A stretch of 64,000 nucleotides of DNA from Ampullaceana balthica (taxonomy: Eukaryota > Mollusca > Gastropoda > Lymnaeidae), in contig CALYLW010000058.1 of the NCBI GenBank assembly GCA_944989445.1, positions 913,501 to 977,500 of the forward strand, in the 5' to 3' direction. A program made the translations under genes and the position numbers. Each line of letters begins with the position of its first letter. The first letter of the stretch is position 1. Positions 1 to 11,268 of this stretch are shown piece after piece. The notes beneath the pieces are model-generated. The model had not been told where the DNA came from, ran no database searches, and worked only from the letters and a program-made list of their open reading frames with translations.

Positions 1-124
1 ACACAGTGCGGCGATGTCAAAGTGTGAACAACGGTCAAAGCTGCAAGTGTTACTATTTATATTACAAGAGGAAAGATACGCCTAACAGACAATTTACAGG
101 TCCTCAAATTCGATTTCGGTCTTA

Positions 125-519
125 GGGGTCGTCCATAAATGACGTCACGCACCTAGGGGGAAGGGGGGGGGGTCCACACATTTGTGACAAGGTGTCTTTG
201 AGAAATGTGAAGTCACATCAAAACTCGCAACTTTAAATAAAAGTTTGACATAAATATTTGATTTCTTACAATTTATTTTATGACATTTTACTTGGCTTCA
301 CGCGTATTACGATATTAGAGTGCAACCTTACAATAAAAACATACTTAAATGACAAAATAGTGATCTGAAAACGCTCTTTTTCAAATAGAAAATACAGCTT
401 TCATGGGAGGGGGGGTGGTGACATCATATTGGAGGGGGGTCTAAGATTTTGTGACGACGCGTGACGAGGGGTAGTGAAAAATCTGCCAAAATCGTGTGAC
501 GTCATTTATGGACAGCCCC
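125..519. mobile_element. PIF/Harbinger-like MITE, copy 1
   Basis: Short non-autonomous DNA transposon with terminal inverted repeats. The left end reads GGGGTCGTCCATAAATGACG and the right end is its near-perfect complement. TTA lies directly on both sides (122-124 and 520-522), the 3-bp TWA-type target duplication typical of PIF/Harbinger. It carries no coding sequence. The TIRs and interior contain TGACGTCA palindromes. At least eight relatives occur in this window. Confidence 0.8.
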
Positions 520-1089
520 TTATATCGACTGTTTTCCAGCTAAGTACGCACATGTCAAAGGCATTTGACTTAAAATTACCACATTTCTATTTATTTGATG
601 TTTTCTAAAAATTTATTTTGTGTGCATTCGAAAAGGAGCACAGCGCATGAGAGCTGAACACAAGTGGGCTGTGACGTCACATATTCTTTGATGTCACCAT
701 CAGACGGCGCAAGGCGAAACTTTTATACACTCTGTTGGTTCTCAGGTAAAATATGGACGAACAGTAAAACTGCCTTTTTATTTTAAACGGTTAACCAGTC
801 CTCAAAAACGAATTGACTTGACGTCATTTGATAACATGCCGTTTTAATACTTGTAATACATAAAATTAAAAATCGAATATTAATCATTACGGTTTACTTC
901 TTTGATCGGACGATTTTTTTAAAATAATATTTTTAATTAATATTTTCTTTTTTTTTAATTCGCTGTCTTTGACGGTAGCGCGGCAGAGGTGAACACTAGC
1001 GTCGGTACATAACAGGTGCTTGGATGTCAAATCAGACAACGCGAGGCGAAAATTTGATGCATTCTCTTGTTGATTCACAAAACATAGTA
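520..1089. repeat. dispersed repeat sequence, no gene
   Basis: No gene seen. Blocks recur elsewhere in the first 4.5 kb. The motif around 650-700 (GAGAGCTGAACACAAGTGGG followed by TGACGTCA) returns near 4015 and 4155. The motif at 1-60 (ACACAGTGCGGCGATG) returns near 3500 and 3790, and in degenerate form near 1870. Confidence 0.6.
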
Positions 1090-2575
1090 CAGTCGAACCC
1101 ACTTACCTCGAGCTTGGTTAGCTCGACCACCCCACTAACTCGACGTTTTTTATTGGAACCGCCAAATTCTCTCTTTGTCTTAGCATTTTTTTATCGGCTA
1201 ATTCGATTTTTCTAAGTCGCCGAAACCTAATACCTCGAGCACAAAAGAGGGCCAAATTTGCAACTTAACGTTGGTTAGATCGATCCTCGTCGGTTCGCCT
1301 AGCAATGCATTTTTAGTTTAAAATAGCGTTGACATCTCGCTTTCTTCAAGACTTCCGGCTATTGTGTGATTCTACGAGATTTCAATAAAAATTACCGGAT
1401 GTTATTATCTTCTTTCACTTTTGATCCATGTGTGAATTAGATGTATTCACCCGAGGTGCCCGTAAATCGGCGTTAGCGATCTTTAATCCGTCATTATTTC
1501 GCAGTGCATGTTATATTACATGTATTATTAAACTTAATTCATTTTCTGATGCATTAATTATTTTATTTTTTAAGATAAACGAATATCTTTAGAAATGAAA
1601 ATAAAGGCTTGTATAGAGAATCGACGGTGGTTTTGATATAATTAAATAAAAAATTATTTTTTTAAAAAAAGTTTGTTGTTGCTTTTATACCAGTAAGATA
1701 CGTGACTGTGACACTAACACGCGCTTGACGATGAAATCAAATCATTTTCTTAATATTCCAGTACATGTATATAATATTATTAATATACACGTCATCACTT
1801 TTGTAGGTCGAATTCTGATAAGGAATGATTTTTTAAAAAATTCGCTTACTTAGTTGCCGGCCGAGGTCTAACACACAGCCCACAGCGTGCTGTGATCAAC
1901 GGTCAAGGCCGCAATAGTTTTATTTATATTATTACAAGACTGAGGAAATTCGAGAGCGTTCTGATAGTAACAGATATCCTGCACGTCAAAAGCATTAAAC
2001 TTAAAATTACCATATTGATATGTTTATATTTTTTTATTCGCTGATTCGACGGCATTGCAAACGCTAGCGGCTGTGACAAGCGGGACTAGGAGAGGCGTAA
2101 ACTTTGACCTTTTAGCGCATGCGCAGACAATTATAAACTGGTAACTTATTTTTAATTAAATGGAATCGAAACATGACAGAGACGTAATCAAAGTCCTTTA
2201 CTCCGGCATTATATATATATATATTTATTATAACTTTTCCCGACTTTCAAGGCCGAGAATTTTTTTTTAAGAATTCCAGACTTTTCCCCATTTTTCTGAG
2301 TGGGAATCATGGTTATATTTAAATTTTAAACGGTCCTTAAAAACAAACGGTCATTACAACCTTAGGAAAGAGTGAAGAAATATTAGGGTTCCGATACGAT
2401 TCCGATTAATCGTCCCATCACTAATTAACGTTAACTAATTAATCATGTACATAAAGAAATTTCAAGCACATGTTAATATTTTGCCGCCATATTGGTTTTC
2501 GTTTTAACTCGATCATCTGTTATCTCGACGCCATTTTTCATACCCCAATGCCGTCGACTTAACAGGTTTCGACTG
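1090..2575. mobile_element. pogo/Tigger-like non-autonomous element
   Basis: The left end CAGTCGAACCCACTTA and the complement of the right end (CAGTCGAAACCTGTTAAG) form TIRs, flanked by TA on both sides (1088-1089 and 2576-2577). TIRs beginning CAGT and a TA target site fit the Tc1/mariner/pogo superfamily. The interior has no transposase frame. Superfamily assignment rests on the ends only. Confidence 0.65.
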
Positions 2576-3118
2576 TAATATTAATTTATTAGTGTAGCTT
2601 GTAAGAAAAGTCACGCAAGGGCCCTCCAAGGCACAGTATCACTCAATCTGGGAATCACTGCTGTGAATGATGCTAACTCAGAAACAGTGTAACAAACATC
2701 AAGCCCCATTAAAAAAAAACAACTAATGTTAAATGGGAGCACGCAAGAGAGGAAAACACGATGTCACCAACCGACCGGCCGTGGCAGGGCAGGAGTAGCT
2801 GAATTCGCTATGTACTGGGGAAAAAACAGCGTTAGCGCAACAAAGGGCTAAAGTTAAACAGTCCTTAAAAACGAACGGTCTTAACAACCTTAGGAAAGAC
2901 TGAAGAAATATTAGGGTCCCGATATTCCGATACGATTCCGATTAATTGTACTATCACTAATTAACGCACATCATGTACATAAAGAAATTTCAAGCACATG
3001 TTAATATTTTACAGCCATATTGGTTTTCGTTTATCTCGAAGCTTTTTGACCAACCCCCAGGCCGTCGACATAACCGGGTTCTACTGTATGTATGCATGTA
3101 TAAATATATATATATATA
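2576..3118. repeat. right-end fragment of the pogo-like family plus spacer
   Basis: The stretch at 2860-3086 repeats the right 240 bp of the element ending at 2575, including AAATTTCAAGCACATGTT and the terminal CCGGGTTCTACTG. A short AT-rich spacer separates it from the next element, which starts in the opposite orientation. No gene seen. Confidence 0.6.
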
Positions 3119-4462
3119 CAGTAGAACCCGGTTAAGTCGACGGCCTTGGGGTATGCCAAATGGCGCAGAGATAAGCGATCATCAGTTAAACGAAATCCAA
3201 TATGGCGGCAAAATATTAACATGTGCTTGAAATTTCTTTATGTACATGTTAAGGTTGTTAACGGTTAACCGGTTAGCCGTAACTTCGGTATAAACTTATA
3301 ATGCGGAGTTAATATTTTGTTGTGTTATGCAGAATACCAGAACCAATACGCAAGCGAACATGATATCAAAGCATTTTCTTACTATTACGGTCTATAAATA
3401 ATATACACGCCATCACTAATAGTAATAGTTTAGTTCACCTGCGGCAAGATTTTTAAAAAACATTTTACTTTGCTTAGTTGTCGATGCACTGTACGAGAGC
3501 TAACACACAGTGCGCGCATGATATGAACAAGGTCAAAGTCAAGGCCACGACTGTTTTGTTACTATTTATATAACGAGAGTCATTAGAAAGACGTAGCAAA
3601 GATACCGGGCGATTAATTGGTCCTCAAATTTGAGTTCGGCCTTTTGGTGACAGTTTCCCTGCAAGTTAAAGGCATTTGACGTAAGATTACCACATTAATA
3701 TCAAAACTGATATTTGCTTTAAAAAATGTGTACGGCTAGTGAATGTTTCTTTTTAACTCTCTTAGTTGAAGAAGAATAGTACGAGAACTAACACATAGTG
3801 CGGCGATGTTAAAACGTGAACAACGTTAAAGCCGCGTGAACTGTTATTGAACAATCAATTTTATTGGTTAGCTAGCATAAACGTAACCAATAGTAAAAAT
3901 TTTTATAAGACACTCGCGAAAATACAGTAGCAAGATGGTGAGTGGCATTGATAGCTAAAATTTTCAAAAGCTGGCGATTGGTATAGTAGCAGAAGTAAGT
4001 TAGTAATACAGCGCTGAGAGCTGAACGCAAGTGGGCTGTGACGTCACCAGCAGACCTCGCGAGACCGAAATTTGATGTTGGTTATAAAAAATTGATAATT
4101 AACATTTTCAAAAGCTGGCCATTGGTATACATGTATTACCAGAAGCAACACAGCACTGAGAGCTAAACGCAAGCGGGCTGTGACGTCTCTAGCAGACCTG
4201 GCGAGGCAGAAATTTTATGCCTTCCCTTGGTTATAAAAAAATCACATCTAACATTTTCAAAAGCTGGCGATTGGTCATGGGGATCGAGATAAACAACGCT
4301 AAGTGGCAAATTTGGCCCTCTTTTGTGCTCGAGGTATTAGGGTTCGGCGACTTAAAATAATCGAATAAACAGATGAGAAAATGCAAAGACAAAGAGAGAA
4401 TTTGGCGGGTCCAATAAAAAACGTCGACTTAATAAGGTTGACGAGTTAAGTGGGTTCTACTA
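3119..4462. mobile_element. pogo-like non-autonomous element
   Basis: The left end CAGTAGAACCCGGTTAAG is matched by the complement of the right end (TAGTAGAACCCACTTAAC), with TA-rich DNA on both sides. Positions 4290-4460 are the inverted counterpart of 1100-1310, the other element's left arm. The interior carries three diverged copies of the repeat blocks seen at 1-700. No coding frame. Confidence 0.6.
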
Positions 4463-4480
4463 TATATATATATATATATA

Positions 4481-5314
4481 CTAGGGGCAAGTACCCGGCT
4501 ACGCCCGGGTTTAACAACAACAGCAACAACAACAAAAACAACAACAGCAACAAAACAACAAAATCAAACAACAAAAACAAAACAACAACAAACAACAACT
4601 ACAACAACAACAGCAACAACAACAAAGCAACAACAACAAAACAACAACAGCAACAACGACAAAAACAACAGCAACAAAACAACAAAAACAAAACAACAAC
4701 AAAAACAACAAAACAACAACAAAACAACTACAACAACAACAAAGCAACAACAACAAAACAACACCTACAACAGCAACAACAACAAAGCAACAACAACATG
4801 AAGGGCATTGTCGTCGCAGGGCAAGGGATGTGGACAACAACAACAACAGCAAAAACAACACAAAAGCAACATCAGCAAAAGCAACAACAACAGAAACAAC
4901 AACAGCAACAACAACAAAAACAACCACAAAAACATCAACAACAAAGCAACAACAAAACAACAACTACAACAACAAAAGCAACAACAACAAAGCAACAACA
5001 ACAACAAAAATTATTTTATGGCGATAATCGCCTTCTTGTTAATCTCGACACCAAAATGTTTATTAATTTGTGTCATTATTTTACGTCTTAATTTTCAATA
5101 ATTTTTATTTTATATAGCTCATATAGGGAAAAACTACATTTTGGGCCCCCGGGCCCCAGTATCTTATATATAAGGAACGAAACCTGTTTAATAACCTTTC
5201 CGGTATAATTTTGTGCACGTGTACCAAATTTCACGTTATTTGGTTGTCTGGATCTTGAGTTATTAGGGAACAGACAGACAGACAGACAACAAATGCGTCT
5301 TATATATATAGAGA
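4481..5314 (-). mobile_element. complete non-autonomous Helitron with CAA-repeat interior
   Basis: Read on the minus strand, it begins TCTCTATATATATAAGACGC at 5314 and ends in a GC-rich hairpin (CCCGGGCGTAGCCGGG) followed by CTAG at 4484-4481. It is flanked by host A before TC and host T after CTAG, and sits inside a TA microsatellite with no target duplication, as expected for Helitrons. The middle (about 4515-5010) is almost pure CAA/ACA repeat, interrupted once near 4799-4833. The 5' end matches that of the Helitron ending at 31055. Confidence 0.8.
4515..5010. repeat. CAA/ACA trinucleotide-rich tract
   Basis: About 500 bp of CAA-dominated repeat inside the Helitron. Because the unit is 3 bp, long frames are open on both strands (Asn/Gln/Thr-rich on plus; Leu/Val/Cys-rich on minus). 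They have no other protein character and are not called as genes. Confidence 0.9.
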
Positions 5315-5426
5315 TATATATATATGTATATATATATAAAAATTTGAAAAATCTGAATTCTGAGAATTTCTAAATGAATAAAATATTTACTGGTTTTTCA
5401 GAACAACTATCCTACATACATATATG

Positions 5427-5570
5427 CAGGGCTGTCTTCGCGCATAGGCCCGTTGGGCATTTGCCTGGGGGCCCCATGGGAATATGTTTATTTATTTTTT
5501 ATTCCTACGGGGGAGGGGCCCAACACTATTTCTTTGCCCAGGGGCCCAAAATGGTGTAAAGACGGCTCTG
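5427..5570. mobile_element. hAT-type MITE next to ENOPH1 exon 2
   Basis: A 144-bp element with ends CAGGGCTGTCTT and AAGACGGCTCTG (inverted repeats), flanked by a perfect 8-bp duplication CATATATG (5419-5426 and 5571-5578). An 8-bp TSD with CAG...CTG ends fits hAT. It lies 26 bp downstream of the ENOPH1 exon 2/intron 2 boundary on the minus strand. Confidence 0.8.
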
Positions 5571-5596
5571 CATATATGGATAAAATGTGCTCTTAC

Positions 5597-5698
5597 CTGA
5601 TCCCTCAAGGCTGCAATGGCTTTCTGTAAATCTGCATTTTCAAAGTTCTTGTTGAGGTAATCTTCAATGTTGTTTTTTACGTAAGGATAAAGCGTGTC
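5597..5698 (-). CDS. ENOPH1: ENOPH1 coding exon 2
   Basis: Thirty-four codons. The acceptor on the minus strand is CCTCACAG|GAC at 5699/5698; the donor is CAG|GTAAGA at 5597/5596. It encodes DTLYPYVKNNIEDYLNK and ends ALRDQ, matching the segment after motif I in animal enolase-phosphatases. Both junctions are phase 0. Confidence 0.9.
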
Positions 5699-8600
5699 CT
5701 GTGAGGAATGTTTTTTAAAATGTATGCATGGAACTAATAGTAACTATGCTAAATAAATTGAAAGTAGCTAAGACTTAGCCTAAGTTGTATTTCCTGATCA
5801 AAAATAAAAGAAGGTAGAACTAAGAAGTGGGTGTGATATAGCCCATGTATCAAACATGTAAGATAAATGTGTTATAAATAATTTATCAAAATAAGAAAAA
5901 GAATACTTGCAAATTATTAACTCACTTTATTTTAATTGACAGTAATTTCTTTGTTAAAACACAAACACCTTTCCCCTGGGCCTGATTCTAATGACTTATG
6001 TTTGTACATGAAATAAACCCCCATTTAGTTAAATGCAATAAATGTTCAATTCCATCCACTGAGGCAGATGTCGGCGAAAAGGGGTAAATTATAAATATAT
6101 TTATAAATATATTTATAATTATAAATTCTAAATTACCCCATTTGGGGTAAAAAGGGAATTCTTGGGGGTAATGGAGACTAATTGGGGACATATAAAATCC
6201 ACTAAATATATTGGGACATTGCGGGTGTACCAAATGAGCCTTAAGGGCTGGCAGAGACACTTCTTGAACTTCAAACCAAAGCAAGAATTGCAAACAAAGC
6301 CGATCTGACACATTTTTGGATGTCAAATGCTGCATAGGCTTTCAACATTGAATTTGATGAGGCCTTGTGTCACGTGTGAATCACGAGTTGGATGACGGAG
6401 AGGTCACGTGAGTGAAAGCACAGGAAGAAGGTTGGAGATTATTGCTTGGGAGTGGTCAGAAGTTCTGGGTGTGTAATGGCGGAACGTGTGCCTGAGGACT
6501 CTACGTTGTATAACCTCAAATTATATATGTTATGTGCATAGTGTAGATATTAAAGTTGTTTTATTGAAACCAGTTCTTCAGAGGATTATTGTATGCAAGG
6601 TTATGTATTGAGAGAACGCCTACAAGATATATTAATAAGTAAAATATAACAAAGAGGTTACACCATGACAACGTATTTGCCTTTAGCAACAAGGATTTCT
6701 TCTCTAGTGAACATAAAAACAAAGTTGCGAAATGGATTGGGCCCTGAAGATAGTATCCAACTTACCCTGTCATCCAAGGCACCAATTTCGATTAAACTTT
6801 GTGTTTATCCGACTTTACTGCATTATGTCCGATTTACGATTATAATAGAATGGTCACTGCCGTTAAGCCTGTAACCGTTATAAACATTTTATTGGACTGT
6901 TTACTTTACAATTGTATCAAAATTCCTTGGAAATATGATTCCTGCGTTAGGTTTTGAATTAAAATATCTACACATAATCCTTTTCAATTTCAAACACTTG
7001 TCAGGCCTCACCAGATTCATTTTCTGTTACAACGCTCCCCCAAACCCTGAATCGTGTGGGTAGGACTTGTGCCTTCAGGGGTAACATCAATATAAACTTT
7101 TATATTTTGGGGTAATGGATAAAAAAGTTCGCCAACCCCTGCACTAAGATCATCCACTTCGGGATCATTTTATGAGAAAACAAGCATATAAATACAAAGA
7201 AACCATGCTAACAGTTGAATGTTTGTAAACATAATAAAGGAAATGTCATATATTGTGCCACCCTTAACTTTGTATATTATGAGCCTATGTCTAAGAAATC
7301 ACTTTGAGTAGTATTACCGTATATACTCATTCTATAGCCGTTCGTTCATAAGCCGACCCCCCCCCCAACCTTTTTGGAAGAGAATAGTATTAAAAGGGTG
7401 TAACCCGCTCGTAAGCCGACCCCAAAAAATAATAGGACAGCGTAAACATTTTTTAATGAGTCTGAGTGCTTAAAAACAAAATGTTTCATAACATAAAATA
7501 AAACTTTTTTTTAAATTGGACTTAATGGAAAATAAATCTACATTGAAAAATATGTAGACTGTAGAGTCAAAATAATGAACTCAAAACTTATTACTTATTA
7601 ATATTAAAGGTAAAAAAAAATTTTTTAAACACTACATGTATAAGTAGCAAGTAGCCAAGTTATGAGTATTCTTTAGTCTAAGGGCAAGGGGAATGATACT
7701 ATTTTGTTGTTTTCCAGCACTAAAAAACAATGTTGACATTTTATCAAATTCAAATTGGTTTATGTACAGTGCAGACACTATAAAATATATTACTGTGTCA
7801 TTGATTCACTAATTTAATATTATAATGGGATAATTATGAATATTATGATCATTTACACAATTTCCAAGTAGGCCTATATAAATGTTTCTCTTTCAAAATT
7901 ACAATTTAAATGTAACTTAAATTATGTATTATTATTTGTTAGGAATGCTGTCACCCCTTCTCTGGACCAATTAATGGGAAGTCCCCAAGCCAGTAAATAC
8001 CAGTCTGGAAGGCATTTTCGTCACGTGACCGAAATCACAGCATAGGCGGCTTCCTTCAAATAAGCCTCAGCCGGTGTCTAATAAATTAAATGGTAAAGAA
8101 GCCCACACAAAAATGTATCTTAACTAATAAAAATGGACGGTTTATCTACTATTTGTTTTCTAGTTTCAAATAATTTACGAGCGGAAAGAATCAATGAATC
8201 GCATATACTTTTGCTTAAATGACAAAATAAAACCTTGTAAAAGATACTTACACTTACAAACTAAGTTAAGAAACTCAATATTTACATATCATAACAATAA
8301 CATCAATAACATTACATGTATAGTCTATAGTATAGGATTACTCAGTACTGGTTGATACGCGACCAGATATGAAGTAAAAAAACATAATGATGGTTTGTTT
8401 GTTTTTTTAACTATCTCCTTTTTAAAGAATTACAAATGTCGACATTTCTGATTTCAACAAGAACTCTTAATAATACCCGGTTGATAAACAATGAACACAT
8501 AAAAAGCAGGAAAACGCGCTTTCCGGGTTGAATGATATAGTTAATAATTCATTACGCCCGACCTAAAGCAAAGTTACAACTTAGTTTTAAACACGTATAA

Positions 8601-8876
8601 ATTGTTCTTTTAAAATATACCCTAATTTTTAACACGTGAAGCATGTCCAAGACGGGAAGCCTAACCAATGTAACAAGCGACGTATATTTGATCATGGTGG
8701 GAAGTAGCCGCAAAAATACTACTACTCTACAAACAACCGCTACTAATAATATAGCATGGTCTTACCTTCACAAACGAAATCGGCGTTGTTGTCCCTTCAA
8801 TGTCAAAGACAATACATCTTACACCCACCAAGAGGGATTCCGCTTCTTCAGCAGACCTTTTCTGTGGTGCCATCAT
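5597..8876 (-). CDS. ENOPH1: enolase-phosphatase 1 (ENOPH1), first two coding exons, gene continues off the left edge
   Basis: ENOPH1 is a cytosolic HAD-family enzyme of the methionine salvage pathway. It enolises and dephosphorylates 2,3-diketo-5-methylthiopentyl-1-phosphate. Two minus-strand exons join in phase 0 to give 71 residues. Residues 19-37 include VFDIEGTTTPISFVK, the HAD motif I with nucleophile Asp and the DxE pattern characteristic of enolase-phosphatases. Exon 2 continues DTLYPYVKNNIEDYL, matching the family's cap-domain start. The start is the first of two adjacent ATGs (8876-8874), giving an N-terminus of the usual length. Intron 1 (5699-8765) is about 3.1 kb and holds a hAT element. 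The remaining exons, including the other catalytic motifs, are not found in 1-5596, which is repeat sequence. Family assignment is by remembered protein similarity, not a search. Confidence 0.9.
5699..6064. other. ENOPH1 intron 1, 3' part, nothing recognised
   Basis: AT-rich intronic sequence with no gene or recognisable element before the hAT insertion at 6065. Confidence 0.6.
6065..7141. mobile_element. hAT-like non-autonomous element in ENOPH1 intron 1
   Basis: The ends are CAGATGTCGGCGAA on the left and, complemented, CAGGGGTTGGCGAAC on the right. The 8-bp flanks CACTGAGG (6057-6064) and CACTAAGA (7142-7149) match at 6 of 8 positions, suggesting an old target duplication. Sub-terminal G/C-rich blocks recur in the diverged relative at about 9968-10795. 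No transposase frame. Confidence 0.65.
7142..8765. other. ENOPH1 intron 1, 5' part
   Basis: No gene seen on either strand. A short piece at about 7316-7440 begins ACCGTATATACTCATTC and contains two ATAAGCCGACCCC-like blocks, resembling the end of a MITE. Its partner end was not found. The rest is AT-rich and featureless to me. Confidence 0.5.
8766..8876 (-). CDS. ENOPH1: ENOPH1 coding exon 1
   Basis: Thirty-seven codons from ATG at 8876. The donor on the minus strand is AAG|GTAAGA at 8766/8765. It encodes the acidic leader and the HAD motif I (FDIEGTT). The exon ends in phase 0 after FVK, the same junction at which DTLYPY of exon 2 follows. Confidence 0.9.
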
Positions 8877-9311
8877 TTGGATTAATTACAGAAATTTAGA
8901 TTTCTTTCTCAAAGCAGGAACAAAGACGCCGGCCTGTATCCGAAGCACTGACAGGTGCGCACTCCATTGATTGGGCACGAGAGGGCGCTAGTGAAGTTGA
9001 AAGTAGCGTATGCTCTTCCAAGAATTTTATTCCTCCCTGACTGTTCCGAAGGAATGAAGTTTAATTCAAAAATATTTCAGGATGCTTTGAAAATATATAA
9101 TTGTTATTACTAATATTTATATTTTAGAAACTCAAAAAAATATATTTGATAAGAACTAACAAACAATTTTATATTTATGTTCAAAGAGAAACAACATAAC
9201 CGTGTAGAATTCGCTCTTGATGACGTCAGGTTTCTTGTGGTTTCACTGTTCACCGGCGAAAAATAAAAAGCAGCTCATTATCAATAGGCACACAAATTGA
9301 AAACTTGATTA
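8877..9311. promoter_or_regulatory. likely ENOPH1 5' UTR and promoter region
   Basis: Sequence upstream of the ENOPH1 start on the minus strand. It is less AT-rich next to the start codon (8930-9010). A perfect TGACGTCA (CRE-type palindrome) lies at about 9219-9226, roughly 345 bp upstream of the ATG and outside any MITE I could delimit. No TATA box assigned. Promoter status is inferred from position only. Confidence 0.35.
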
Positions 9312-9597
9312 GGGTCGTCCATAAAGTACGTTAAGCTATTTTTTACCATTTTTAACTCCCCCCTGTCACAAATTTCGGACCCCCCCCCCTTGAAGTACGT
9401 CACACTTTCGAACAAATTTATTTTAATTAACAAAATATTTAAAATTTGATATAAAACACCGTGACGTCACACGCGGCCGGACTCCCCCTCCCCCCTGTCA
9501 TAAACTGTCACACTTTCTTACACTTACACCCCCTTCGCCCTCTGATTTAAAAAAATGTTATACCTTTAAAAAAAAACTCAATTATTTTTTATCATTA
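9312..9597. mobile_element. truncated Harbinger-like MITE (left end only)
   Basis: Starts TTA then GGGTCGTCCATAAAGTACG, the GTAC variant of the family TIR also seen at 33147-33379. G/C-rich blocks follow, but no right TIR appears before the next copy begins at 9598. Confidence 0.55.
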
Positions 9598-11268
9598 GGG
9601 ACCGTCCATAAATGACGTCACGCTCCTTAAAAAAAGGGGGGGGAGGGGGTTACACTTTTGTGACGAGGGGGAGGGAGGGGGGTTTAAGAAATATGACGTC
9701 ACATCAAAAGGGTAACTTTAAATAAAACTTCCATTGAAATATTTGGCGGCTTACAATTTATTTAATGACTTATTTTTTTTTAATCAAGGCTTCTCAATGT
9801 GCCGGTCGGTAGGCCATCAGACGCTGGTTGGCGTAAGCTATCAAGAGACGAAAATTAAATTTAATTATAATCCTTAAGTTTGAGAACTCACAAGATAACC
9901 TATGAAATTGTTACACTGTGTCGTTTGATGTTGACATCAAAGCATTTGTGATGTAACTGAAGCTCCGTCGGCGAAATTTTGCCCGTTACCCCGAAATATA
10001 CAAGTTTATGTGTGCGTTACACAACCCCCCCCGACTCAAGGTACTGCTCACATGACTCGGGGATTTGGGGGATCGTTGTTAGCCCCCCCCCAAAAAAAAA
10101 TGCTAATGGTGAGTTTTACAAGCATGACAAGTGTCTAAAAAGATCTGAATAGGATAATTTGTAGATATTTTAAGTCAAAACGACACGGAATATCCCTTTT
10201 CTTTAAAAGGGGGGGGGGTGGAATCTATTTGATAGAATTATAAACGTTTTAAGTTTGATATAATTGTTCGGTTGGTTTATGGTCAAACGCCCCTGGCCAT
10301 TCTAGATATAATGATAAATTAGCCCATTTAAAAGTTGTCAAGTATTCATTAACTTTATTTAATGCATCACATTCTTGACATCGCAATTCGAGAGGAGCAC
10401 AAAACAACTTTTTTTCTTAGCTCAGTTTTAAGGCATTAATTTTAAATATCACAGAAAGGATACTTGATACAGTCAAGTCATGTGGATTAAGATTATTGTC
10501 ACTCGTGTCAATATAAATGAAAGTAGGGTGGATTTACGACGTGTATTCGTAAAGTATGTAGGTAAGAAATCTACATAGTTGTCACATTTTAAAAAATGCA
10601 TTTTCTGGAAGGAACAGGTTCAATAATGGGCATATGTTCCAAGCGTACACGTACACATGAAGTATGAAGTATTTTAATATATCTAGTGGATTGTAGTGGG
10701 TGTTAGGTATATTTCCCAAATGAGTCTGCATTACCCCCAAGAATTCCCTTTTGACCCCAGATGAGGTAATTTACCCCTGTTCGCCGACCTCTTTCTTACG
10801 GGATGCCCGACAGTCAATTGAAGGATTTTTTAAAAAATACATTTTAAAATATTATTTTTAAATATTTTTTTCTAAACAAAGACGTTAACCGTGATGATTA
10901 ATAGTCAATGTTTAATTTGTATTCATTAAAATAAAATATAATCTAAGGATGTTAACACAGTTCGTTTTTTGAAAGCCGGTTAAACGTTTTGAAAAAAATG
11001 TTTCACGCGGGTTACGATATTACAATTACAATGTAGACCTTCACTAAATAAATAATAAATACTTAAATGACAATAAAAGTTATTTGAAACATACTTATTT
11101 TCAAATAGAAAATAAGGTGTTGTTTTTTTTTGGAAAGGGGGGGGGTCAAAGCTTTGTGGCGTATTTTTAGAGGGGGGGGGTCTAACTTTTTGTGACGACG
11201 CGTGACGAGGGGGGGGAGGGGGTCACAAAATCAGCCAAAATCGCGTGACGTCATTTATGGACGGCCCC
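9598..11268. mobile_element. Harbinger-like element, enlarged by nested insertion
   Basis: The left TIR GGGACCGTCCATAAATGACG and a complementary right TIR are flanked by TTA on both sides (9595-9597, 11269-11271). At 1,671 bp it is about four times its relatives because other sequence lies inside, including a degenerate hAT-like element at about 9968-10795. No coding sequence. Confidence 0.7.
9968..10795. mobile_element. degenerate hAT-like element nested in the Harbinger-like element
   Basis: The ends GTCGGCGAAATTTTGCCC and, complemented, GAGGTCGGCGAACAGG match the ends of the intronic hAT at 6065-7141, in opposite orientation. The blocks TTACCCCCAAGAATTCCC and TTTACCCC are shared. Boundaries are approximate. 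Confidence 0.5.

Noticed and set aside
4450..5101. Asn/Gln-rich (plus) and Leu/Val/Cys-rich (minus) proteins
   Set aside because: Products of translating a CAA/ACA repeat inside a Helitron; no start context, domain or splice structure.
1..5596. Further ENOPH1 exons on the minus strand
   Set aside because: The stretch is transposon and repeat sequence; no frame matching the later enolase-phosphatase motifs was found, so the remaining exons are presumed beyond the left edge.
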